DNA of 64,000 bases from Dactylosporangium vinaceum (GTDB lineage: Bacteria; Actinomycetota; Actinomycetes; Mycobacteriales; Micromonosporaceae), in the NCBI RefSeq assembly GCF_019904175.1, contig NZ_CP061913.1, positions 2,418,001 to 2,482,000 on the forward strand. Reading direction: 5' to 3'. Position numbers and translations under genes: made by a program. The notes below the pieces were generated by a model. It had not been told where the DNA came from, did no database searches, and saw nothing but the letters and a program-made list of their open reading frames with translations. Below are positions 51,532 to 60,472 of the stretch, one piece after another. The stretch's first letter is position 1. Every line of letters begins with the position of its first letter.

Positions 51532-52185
51532 GTGTTTGCATCATCCTTCGAGCTCAAGGGCCGCACCGCGGTCGTGCTGGGCGGCTGCGACGGCGTCGCC
51601 GCGGCCGTCTGCCGGCTGCTGTCGGAGCGCGGCGCCCGGGTCGCGATTGTCGGACCCGACGAGCTGGCCCTCGCCGACCTGGTCGACGAGCTGCGCTGGA
51701 ACGGCGCGGAGGCGGTCGGGATCGTCGCGGAGCGCCTCGACCGGGCGGACGCCGCGGCCATGGACTCGGTCCGGGGCAGCGTCATCGGCGAGCTGGGCCC
51801 GCCCGAGCTGCTGTTCGTGCTGCCGGGCGCCCTGGACAACCGGAGCTGGCAGCGGACCGTCGACAATGGACTGACGGGGACCTTCCTGGCGCTGCAGGCG
51901 TTCGTGCCCACCATGGCCGAGGCCGGGTGCGGCGCGGTCGTGACGCTCGCGCCCGTCGGGGCCGACCCGGCCACAAACGCGGTCGGCGGGGGAGTGACGG
52001 CGCTCACACAGCACTACGCCCGGCTGTTCGCGGCGGCGGGTGTGCGGGCGAATGTCGTGTCCTGGACACCGTGCGACTCGACGGTCGAGGACGCCGCCTT
52101 TGCCGCCCTCTACCTGGCCTCGGACGCCGCGGCGCGGATGACGGCAACGACACTCGACGTTGCGGGCACATTGATGCGGCTGTAG
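51532..52185 (+). CDS. Degenerate SDR-fold protein, probably not an oxidoreductase
   Basis: 217 residues from GTG at 51532 with GGGAGG and a 5-nt spacer. The SDR fold is visible (ELKGRTAVVLGGCDGVAAAV, LALQAFVPTMAEAGCGAVV and a C-terminal AALYLASDAAARMTATTLDV), but the cofactor motif is LGGCDGVA rather than TGxxxGIG, and the catalytic Tyr-x3-Lys is replaced by Asn149 and Gly153 (TNAVGGGVTAL). A catalytic Ser is also absent. A regulatory or binding role is inferred. Immediately upstream lie two direct repeats. Confidence 0.75.
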   Translation: MFASSFELKGRTAVVLGGCDGVAAAVCRLLSERGARVAIVGPDELALADLVDELRWNGAEAVGIVAERLDRADAAAMDSVRGSVIGELGPPELLFVLPGALDNRSWQRTVDNGLTGTFLALQAFVPTMAEAGCGAVVTLAPVGADPATNAVGGGVTALTQHYARLFAAAGVRANVVSWTPCDSTVEDAAFAALYLASDAAARMTATTLDVAGTLMRL

Positions 52186-52228
52186 ATCCTATGTACGAAT
52201 GACCGTCCACCTGGGATAGTCACTGCGC

Positions 52229-53044
52229 ATGATGGGCTCGTCGCATGCGCTTTCCGGGGCGGCCGTCTGGTTGACGGGATCGCTCGCGCTCGACCAGCTG
52301 GCGGGCTTCCACCAGACGCCGCTGCAACTCGCCGTCGGCACCGCGATCTGCGCCGGCGGCGCGCTGGTGCCTGACCTGGACCTCTCCGGCCGGGTCACCA
52401 GCCGGCAGGGCGGCGCGACGGTGGCGCACACGTTCGGCGTGTTCTCGCTGTTCCTGGCCGAGTGCATCGAGAAGCTCTCGCTCGGCGTCTACCGGCTCAC
52501 CCGGATGAAGTACGACCCGCCGCGGCGCAACGGCCACCGCACGCTGACGCACACCATCGTGTTCAACGTCGGCCTCGGCTACGGCACCCTCGCCCTGTGC
52601 GAGGCCTACGGCAAGTGGGCAGTCATGGGCGTGCTCTTCTTCGCCTTCGCGCTTGCCCTGCGCGGCCTGTTCGAGCGCTGGGCCGAGCGGGCCGGCTGGG
52701 TCATCGTCACGCTCGCGTCGGCCGGTGCGGCCTTCCTCGTCTACGAGCGGCTCCCCGGCGACCGGGGCTATCCGCTGCTCGGTGTGGCCGTCGGCGTGGG
52801 CGGCCTCATCCACCTGCTCGGCGACATGATCACCCGGCACGGCTCGCCGATACTCTGGCCGATCCCGACCGGCCGCCGCATGTGGCGCTGCTTCGGCCTG
52901 CCGCACCGGATCGCCCTCACCGCGGGCGACAAGACCGAGACGGTGCTGCTGCGCACGGTCTTCGCGACAGTCGCCATCTTCGCGGGCGCGTTCCTGGTGG
53001 CGCCGATATTGCTGCACCGGTTCCACATCACGCTCGGGTCCTGA
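52229..53044 (+). CDS. YdjM-type membrane-bound metal-dependent hydrolase
   Basis: 271 residues. The family hallmarks are His6 in GSSHALSGAAVW, LVPDLDLS with conserved Asp, and RNGHRTLTHTIVFN. Multiple membrane helices make up the rest, with HLLGDMITRHGSPILWPI near the end. E. coli YdjM belongs to this family and is LexA-regulated; function is unclear. ATG at 52229 with GATAGT 8 nt upstream (leaderless). Confidence 0.88.
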   Translation: MMGSSHALSGAAVWLTGSLALDQLAGFHQTPLQLAVGTAICAGGALVPDLDLSGRVTSRQGGATVAHTFGVFSLFLAECIEKLSLGVYRLTRMKYDPPRRNGHRTLTHTIVFNVGLGYGTLALCEAYGKWAVMGVLFFAFALALRGLFERWAERAGWVIVTLASAGAAFLVYERLPGDRGYPLLGVAVGVGGLIHLLGDMITRHGSPILWPIPTGRRMWRCFGLPHRIALTAGDKTETVLLRTVFATVAIFAGAFLVAPILLHRFHITLGS

Positions 53045-53102
53045 ACGGGCGGCCGGCCCGGCGGCGGGCGGCGAGCCCCGGGCTGACGCTAACCTGGCGC
53101 TC

Positions 53103-53453
53103 GTGAGCGAAACCCGGCTGGTCATCGTCGTGCGGACCGACCTCGGCATGGGCAAGGGCAAGATCGCGGCGCAGGCGGCCCACGCGGCGGTCGGGGCGGC
53201 GCTGCGCAACCAGGGGACGGCCGCGTTCGCCGACTGGTGGCGGGCCGGGCAGCCCAAGGTGGTGCTGAAGGTGGCCGACGAGGACACGCTCGGGCTGGTG
53301 GTGGCGGCGGCCGCGGAGGCCGGGCTGCCGGTGGAGGTCATCCACGACGCCGGGCGCACGCAGGTGGCGGCCGGCACCGCGACCTGTGCCGCGATCGGGC
53401 CGGCGCGGCACGACGCGCTGCAGCCGGTGACGGGCGCGCTGTCGCTGCTGTAG
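53103..53453 (+). CDS. pth2: Peptidyl-tRNA hydrolase, Pth2 family
   Basis: 116 residues, the usual length. Pth2 signatures are complete: VRTDLGMGKGKIAAQAAHAA (11-30), then VEVIHDAGRTQVAAGTATC and AAIGPARHD. Pth2 is the archaeal/eukaryotic type and recycles tRNA from peptidyl-tRNA; actinobacteria often carry it besides bacterial Pth. GTG at 53103 with TAACCT 7 nt upstream (leaderless). Confidence 0.93.
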   Translation: MSETRLVIVVRTDLGMGKGKIAAQAAHAAVGAALRNQGTAAFADWWRAGQPKVVLKVADEDTLGLVVAAAAEAGLPVEVIHDAGRTQVAAGTATCAAIGPARHDALQPVTGALSLL

Positions 53454-53496
53454 GACACCCCGGCCCGGCGGTGCGGCGCTGCGGTGGGCCGGTGCG

Positions 53497-54393
53497 TCAG
53501 CCGATGACCGGGGACCTGTCGCTGCTCTGACCGACGAGCTCCATGAGCCGGGCGGCGTCGCGCTGGGCCTGGCCGGCGCAGCAGTTGTTCATCAGGACGT
53601 GGACCTCGTCGGCGTCGGCGGCGAGCATGTGGAGGCGGGCCGCCCAGTCGGTCAGCTCGCGCTCGGAGTAGGCGTAGCGGAACTTGTCCTCCTTCGAGCC
53701 GCGCTCCCAGGCCGAGCTGTGGCCGTGGAACCGGACGACGGCGGGCGAGGCGGTGACGGCCAGCACGGGGGGCACCGACGAAGAGAAACCCTGGGGCATG
53801 TCGACCGCGACGAACGACGTGCCCGCCCGCTGCAGCATCAGCAGCGTCTCCAGGGTGCGCTGGGAGCCCGCGAACCAGGAGCCGTGCCGCAGCTCCACCG
53901 CGGCCGCGAGCGGGCGGCAGCGGGCGATGGTGTCCTCGATGCGGCGGACCCCGGCCTCGCCGTACGCCAGCCACGGCGGGAACTGCAGCAGCACCGTGCC
54001 GAGCCGGTCGCGCAGCGGCTCCAGTGCGGTGTGGAAGCGGCGCCAGAGCTCGTCGAGCACCTCCGGCGGCAGGTCCGAGCGGCGGATCATGCCGGTGGCC
54101 CGGGCGGCCGGGCGCAGGTCGGACGGGAGGGTCCGGGCCTGCGTCGAGTGGCCGGTGAGCAGCGCGTAGGCCTTGACGTCGAACGTGAAGCCGGGCGGGG
54201 TGGCCGCCGCCCAGCCGGCCGTCATCTCCGGCGCCGGGATCGCGTAGTAGCTGGTGTCCGCCTCGACCAGATCGAACCGGCTCGCATAGAACGCCAGGCG
54301 CTCGGCCGAGGTCTTCACCTCCCGCGGATACCAGCCGGAGGTCAGGAGCTGCCGGTCCGCCCACGACGCCGTACCGAGCCGAATCACACCCAT
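53497..54393 (-). CDS. DUF72 family protein
   Basis: 298 residues. DUF72 pattern: IRLGTASWADRQLL, GWYP, FDLVEADTSYYAIP, FTFDVKAYALLTGH, VLLQFPPW, AVELRHGSWF and FRYAYSERELTDWAARL, then VHVLMNNCCAGQAQRDA. A TIM-barrel-like protein; function uncertain. TTCACT lies 7 nt before the ATG (leaderless). Divergent from the rox leader region. Confidence 0.92.
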   Translation of the reverse strand: MGVIRLGTASWADRQLLTSGWYPREVKTSAERLAFYASRFDLVEADTSYYAIPAPEMTAGWAAATPPGFTFDVKAYALLTGHSTQARTLPSDLRPAARATGMIRRSDLPPEVLDELWRRFHTALEPLRDRLGTVLLQFPPWLAYGEAGVRRIEDTIARCRPLAAAVELRHGSWFAGSQRTLETLLMLQRAGTSFVAVDMPQGFSSSVPPVLAVTASPAVVRFHGHSSAWERGSKEDKFRYAYSERELTDWAARLHMLAADADEVHVLMNNCCAGQAQRDAARLMELVGQSSDRSPVIG

Positions 54394-54486
54394 GTAATTC
54401 AGTGAAACCCGTCAGCCCCTGCACCGCCACCGGAGCGGCCCTGTAGTCTGACGGCTGTCCGTGACCCGGCCGGGGAGGTGAGACCC

Positions 54487-54546
54487 ATGAACGCTCGAAC
54501 GATGTGGGGCTCCCCGCTTGCCGTCACGGCTGGGCGATCGATGTAG
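54487..54546 (+). CDS. Upstream ORF (19 residues) in the rox leader
   Basis: MNARTMWGSPLAVTAGRSM, preceded by a strong ribosome site, GGGGAGGTGA, 6 nt before the ATG. It ends at TAG 54544-54546, 54 nt before the rox ATG. A -10-like TAGTCT at 54444-54449 lies upstream, so the ORF would be in the transcript leader. The rox gene itself has a much weaker ribosome site. Regulation by translation of this peptide is inferred, not shown. Confidence 0.5.
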   Translation: MNARTMWGSPLAVTAGRSM

Positions 54547-56013
<1,467 letters not shown>

Positions 56014-56017
56014 CCGG

Positions 56018-58252
56018 CTAGCGGCGGCGATGCCATCGCAGTGGGCGAGGGTCGAGCGTCCACACCAGGCGGCGCCACCACGGGCGGCGGCCCCGCAGGT
56101 CCTCGACGTACGCCGTGGCCTGGGCCGTCGCCCGCACCGCCTGGGACTCGCCCGGGCCGGAGGCGCCGGCGAAGGCGACCGCGTTGACGAGCACCGCGAG
56201 CTCGTCGACAGGCGGCACCGCGGGGCGCAGTGAGCGGCCGGCGGAGTGGGCGCGGGGCTCGGCGGCGTTGGCGGCGTACCTGGCGATCTCCTCGGCCGTC
56301 AGGTGCGCCGGCGCCGGCCGTCCGGCCTGCCGCAGCCCGATGAGCACCTCGTTCCAGGCGGCGTCGATGCGCACCGACGGCGGCCCGGTGGAGAGGCGCT
56401 GCCGCCGGCGGCGGGCGACGAGCAGCGGTACGGCCACGAAGTAGGTCAGGAGCAGCACGGGAACACCGGCCGCCACCACGAGCACCAGGACGTTGCCGCC
56501 GCCGGAGGTGACGGCGGGCGCCGCTGAGGGGCGGGCCGAGTGCGACGCCTGCACGCTCGTCGCGTCCGAGGGCGGCGGGACCGACGGCGGTGGGGGGTTG
56601 GAGGGCGGGGCCTTGGGCTTGAAGTCGTCCTCCACCGGCCGCTGCACGGTGTCGGACTTCGGCAGCGGATCGAACGCCACCCAGCCGAACCCCTTGAACT
56701 CGACCTCCGGCCAGGCGATCGCGTCGGCCCCGCGGATCGCCGGCGAGCCCTTGTGCGTCTGGAAGCCCACGGCCACCCGGGTCGGCAGGCCGGCCAGCCG
56801 GGCCAGCACGGCGAACGCGGCGGTGAACTGCTCCGACGTGCCCTTCTGCCCGCCGATCTGCCTGTTGCCGAAGAGGAAGTGCTCGACGTTCGGGTACGAA
56901 TGGCCGCTCGGCGCGTCGGCGACCAGCTTGTAGTGCTCCTCCAGCCACTGCTGGATGGCGAACGCCCGCTGGTACGGGTTGGAGACGCCCTCGCCCAGTT
57001 GGCTGCCGAGCTGCGCGATCGAGTCCGGGACCTTGCCGGGCAGGGCCAGGAACCGCCCGGCCTCCTCGGGCGAGGGCACCTCGGCGACGAAGAGTTCCTG
57101 ATCGTCGGGGCGCGGCTTCTGCCGGGACGTGACGGTGTACCGCAGCCCCCTGGCAACGGGGTCGGCGAGCGCAATGGTGCCGGTGTCGGCGTCGTAGGCC
57201 ACGCGCACGCCCTCGACCCGCTCCGGGGTGGCGATCCCGGGCAGCAGGCGGCCGTCGAGCTCGTCGATCGTGATGGTCTGCGTGACCGCGGGGCCGTCGC
57301 CGTCGGAGCGGCCCAGGACCCGGCCGGCGTTGCGGTACACGGAGCCGATCCGCCAGGTCACACCGTCGTAGTCGTTGAGGATCGCGAGCCGGATCAGCGG
57401 CTCCTGCTGCGCCCCCGGCCCGGGGGCGACGACGGCGTCGAAGAGGTGCTGGTCCTTGTTGAGGTTCCAGCCGGACAGCCGGACGAGCGGGTTTTCGTCG
57501 AGGGCGTCCAGCTGCGGCGGGGTCACGTAGTTGCGCGGGTCGACGGGCGTGTCGTTGCCCTGCTCGGCGACGGTCGGGCCGAGCAGCTGGGACAGCAGCA
57601 CGATCACCGCGAGCCCGGCCAGCGCGCCGCCGCCGAGCCGCAGGCCGAGCGTCCGGCGCTGGGCGCCGGTGAGCGCCTCGCCGCCGAGGTCCGGCCGCGC
57701 GCTCGCGATGAGCCCGAGGATCGCCAGCGCGGCGTAGACCAGCGGGATCCACGTCGTCGTGCGGGCCGCCGTGGTGTCGGGCCCGACCAGGTAGAGGGCG
57801 CCGCCGAAGAGGACGGTGGGCGCGCTGTAGGACAGCAGCACGCGGCGGTACCGCACCCCGGCCTCGGCCGCCGCCAGCCCCGCGAGCCACGTGGCGATGA
57901 CCGGCAGCAGGACGGTGTCGGGCTGCGGCTCGATCGGGATCAGCGCGGTGAGCAGCCGCGGGATGCTGTTGGCGAGCGCCTCCCGGGCCACGTCCGGCAC
58001 CGGCCCGGCGACCTGCCCGGCCTGGGCCGACACCCGCACGGTCGCGAACACCATGGCGGCCAGGCCGAGGACCGACGCGGGTGCGGCGGTGTATGCCGGC
58101 AGCCGCCGCACGGCCACACTGATGAGCACCGAGGCGGCCGCGGCGATCGTGACGAGCAGCGGCAGCAGTGTCCCGTTGTAGATGGGCGCCAGCTGCAGCC
58201 CGCTGAGCACCAGCATCCCGAGCAGCGCCAGGGCAACGAGCACCCGCCTCAC
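56018..58252 (-). CDS. TgpA-like membrane protein with transglutaminase-like domain lacking Cys and His
   Basis: 744 residues from GTG at 58252 (GGAGG 7 nt upstream). About six N-terminal membrane helices (1-200), a periplasmic/extracellular transglutaminase-like domain (about 400-540), and a C-terminal membrane helix with DUF4129-like tail. At the catalytic Cys position the sequence is GTSEQFTAAFAVLARLAGLP (Ser473), and at the His position ADAIAWPEVEF (Ile512); only the Asp region FDPLP remains. Enzymatic activity is therefore unlikely. Fourth gene of a leftward envelope operon with Fn3, MoxR and DUF58 genes. Confidence 0.88.
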   Translation of the reverse strand: MRRVLVALALLGMLVLSGLQLAPIYNGTLLPLLVTIAAAASVLISVAVRRLPAYTAAPASVLGLAAMVFATVRVSAQAGQVAGPVPDVAREALANSIPRLLTALIPIEPQPDTVLLPVIATWLAGLAAAEAGVRYRRVLLSYSAPTVLFGGALYLVGPDTTAARTTTWIPLVYAALAILGLIASARPDLGGEALTGAQRRTLGLRLGGGALAGLAVIVLLSQLLGPTVAEQGNDTPVDPRNYVTPPQLDALDENPLVRLSGWNLNKDQHLFDAVVAPGPGAQQEPLIRLAILNDYDGVTWRIGSVYRNAGRVLGRSDGDGPAVTQTITIDELDGRLLPGIATPERVEGVRVAYDADTGTIALADPVARGLRYTVTSRQKPRPDDQELFVAEVPSPEEAGRFLALPGKVPDSIAQLGSQLGEGVSNPYQRAFAIQQWLEEHYKLVADAPSGHSYPNVEHFLFGNRQIGGQKGTSEQFTAAFAVLARLAGLPTRVAVGFQTHKGSPAIRGADAIAWPEVEFKGFGWVAFDPLPKSDTVQRPVEDDFKPKAPPSNPPPPSVPPPSDATSVQASHSARPSAAPAVTSGGGNVLVLVVAAGVPVLLLTYFVAVPLLVARRRRQRLSTGPPSVRIDAAWNEVLIGLRQAGRPAPAHLTAEEIARYAANAAEPRAHSAGRSLRPAVPPVDELAVLVNAVAFAGASGPGESQAVRATAQATAYVEDLRGRRPWWRRLVWTLDPRPLRWHRRR

Positions 58253-58325
58253 GACACGGCCTCCGCGGCGGCCGGGGCAGCGGTGCGCAAGGAGGCGGCG
58301 GTGCACAAGGAGGCGGCGGGGCTGC

Positions 58326-59465
58326 TCACCACACCTGCACCCCGTCCCAGGCGGCGGCGAACTCGGCGCCGTCGCGCACGGCCAGGACGACGATCCGCTC
58401 CAGCGCCGGCCGCGCCGGCCCGAACACCCCGGCCACAAGCGTCGGGTAGGCCGTGCGCAGCGTGCTGACCTGCGCAAGGTCCGGGTCCCCGGTGAGGTAG
58501 ATCAGCGTGTCCCCGACCCGTTGGGTGCGCAGCTCCTCGATCGACCGGTCCGACGTCGCCGAAGCGCCCGCCTCGGACGAGCCCGGCCCGGACAGCTCCG
58601 ACTCGGCCAGCAGATCGAGGTAGGCCCGCGCCGAGCGGTCCGCGGCCGAGCGGCCCGACAGCAGCCGCAGCACGATCGGCAGCTCATCGCGGAACGCGGC
58701 CATCACCAGCGAAGCCGCCGCCTCACACGCGGCCTCGAACAGGTCGGCGTCCGGGTACGACGAGCGGCGGTCGTCGAGCAGCACCGCCAGCCGCGGCAGC
58801 GACGTGTCCAGCTGCTCGCGCACCATCAGCTCGCCGACCTTCGCCGACGTCCGCCAGTGGACCCGGCGCAGTTCGTCGCCGACGACGTACTCCCGCAGCG
58901 TGTCGAAGGTGATAGTCCCGTGCGGCACGCGGTCGTCGCGCCCGTCCAGGGATCGGGTGATGCCCGTCGGCACGGCGGTGAGGCGGTGCACGCGCGGGTA
59001 CACCCAGACCTGCGCCGTGCCGCCGTAGCCGCGGGCGAGGGTGATCAGGCCGAGCGGGTCGTGCCGCACCACGCGCAGCGGGCCGATGCCGACCACCCCG
59101 CGCCGATCGGTGGGCACCGGATACTGCGCGGTGGTCGATCCGCCGGCTTTCAGGCGCAGCAGTGGTACCGCCACGGACGCCGCCCCGCACCGGTCATGGG
59201 CGATGAGCGTGGCGCCCCGCAGCCGGCTCGTGTTGCCGACCTCCAGCGTCACCGTGCTGGATTCGCCGCGCATGACCCGGTCGGGGTCGACGCCGCGGGC
59301 GACCGTGAGCCGCGGCCGGAACCACACGTACCCGCCCGCGAACAGCAGCGCGGCGACGCACGCGGTGCCGAGGACGACGAGGTGGCGATACCCGAAGATG
59401 AGCCCGGCGGCGAGCAGGACCGCGGCCGCCGCGCCCAGCCCGGCCCCGCGTGCGGTGAGGCGCAT
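58326..59465 (-). CDS. DUF58 family protein
   Basis: 379 residues. Two N-terminal membrane helices (about 8-48), then the DUF58 core with PTDRRGVVGIGPLRVVRHDPLG, GTITFDTLREYVVGDELRRVHWRTSA (the family hallmark 'REY..GD..R.I.W..SA'), and a VWA-like C-terminal part (LAVLLDDRRS). DUF58 proteins work with MoxR ATPases in envelope functions. The ATG overlaps the MoxR stop (TGATG). Confidence 0.92.
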   Translation of the reverse strand: MRLTARGAGLGAAAAVLLAAGLIFGYRHLVVLGTACVAALLFAGGYVWFRPRLTVARGVDPDRVMRGESSTVTLEVGNTSRLRGATLIAHDRCGAASVAVPLLRLKAGGSTTAQYPVPTDRRGVVGIGPLRVVRHDPLGLITLARGYGGTAQVWVYPRVHRLTAVPTGITRSLDGRDDRVPHGTITFDTLREYVVGDELRRVHWRTSAKVGELMVREQLDTSLPRLAVLLDDRRSSYPDADLFEAACEAAASLVMAAFRDELPIVLRLLSGRSAADRSARAYLDLLAESELSGPGSSEAGASATSDRSIEELRTQRVGDTLIYLTGDPDLAQVSTLRTAYPTLVAGVFGPARPALERIVVLAVRDGAEFAAAWDGVQVW

Positions 59466-60463
59466 CAGGCCGCGACGGGGGAGGGCACCGGCACCGCCTC
59501 GAGCACCTGGCGCACGACGTCGGCCGGGGCCACGCCGCGCACCTGGGCGTCGGGGGAGAGCAGGAGCCGGTGCGAGAACACCGGCTCGGCCAGGGCCTTG
59601 AGGTCCTCCGGCACCACGTATCCGCGGCCGTCCGTCAGCGCGTAGGCGCTCGCCGCCCGGGTCAGCGCGATGATGCCGCGCGGGCTGACGCCGACGCGGA
59701 TCTGCGGATGCGCGCGCGTCGCGTTGCCGAGCTTGACCGCGTAGGCGAGCAGGGGGTCGGCGATGTGCGCGCGCCGGGCCAGCCGCACCAGATGGGCGAC
59801 GGTGGCCGTGTCGGTGACCGGGTCGAGGGCCTCGGGGGAGCGGGTCACGGCGCCGCGCAGCACCTCGATCTCGACCGCCTCGGCCGGGTAGCCGACGGAG
59901 AGCTTCATGAGGAACCGGTCGAGCTGCGCCTCGGGCAGCCGGTAGGTGCCGTCCATCTCGATCGGGTTCTGGGTGGCGACGACCAGGAAGGGCCGGGGGA
60001 CGCCGTGGCGGACGCCGTCCACTGTGACGTACCGCTCCTCCATGACCTCCAGCAGCGCCGACTGCGTCTTGGGCGAGGCCCGGTTGATCTCGTCGGCGAT
60101 GACGATGTTGGCGAAGACCGGCCCGGGGTGAAACTCGAAGCCGCGGGTCGCCTGGTTGAAGATCGTCACGCCGGTGACGTCGGACGGCAGCAGGTCGGGC
60201 GTGAACTGGATGCGCCGCCACTGGCCCTGCACGCTTGCCGCGACGGCCCGGGCCAGCGTGGTCTTGCCGACGCCGGGCACGTCCTCGAGTAGGACGTGGC
60301 CCTCGGCCAGCAGCGCGGTCACGGTCAGCCGGACCACGTGCGGCTTGCCGAGCACGATCGACTCGATGTTGCGCGCGAGCCGGCCCACCAGCTCGGTGGC
60401 CGCGGCGACCTCCTCCGCGCTCGGTGGACCCTGGGGCGTCGACGTCACTTCAGCCGAGATCAC
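59465..60463 (-). CDS. MoxR-family AAA+ ATPase
   Basis: 332 residues. Walker A LLEDVPGVGKTTLARA (about 57-72), Walker B NIVIADEINRASPKTQSALLEVMEE, sensor 1 LVVATQNPIEMDGTYRLPEAQLDRF, and the RAASAYAL lid, a typical MoxR core distinct from the CoxD-like protein at 23240. GTG at 60463 with GGAG 5 nt upstream, just after the Fn3 gene stop. It probably acts with DUF58 and the TgpA-like protein. Confidence 0.93.
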   Translation of the reverse strand: MISAEVTSTPQGPPSAEEVAAATELVGRLARNIESIVLGKPHVVRLTVTALLAEGHVLLEDVPGVGKTTLARAVAASVQGQWRRIQFTPDLLPSDVTGVTIFNQATRGFEFHPGPVFANIVIADEINRASPKTQSALLEVMEERYVTVDGVRHGVPRPFLVVATQNPIEMDGTYRLPEAQLDRFLMKLSVGYPAEAVEIEVLRGAVTRSPEALDPVTDTATVAHLVRLARRAHIADPLLAYAVKLGNATRAHPQIRVGVSPRGIIALTRAASAYALTDGRGYVVPEDLKALAEPVFSHRLLLSPDAQVRGVAPADVVRQVLEAVPVPSPVAA

Positions 60464-60472
60464 GGTTCTCCA

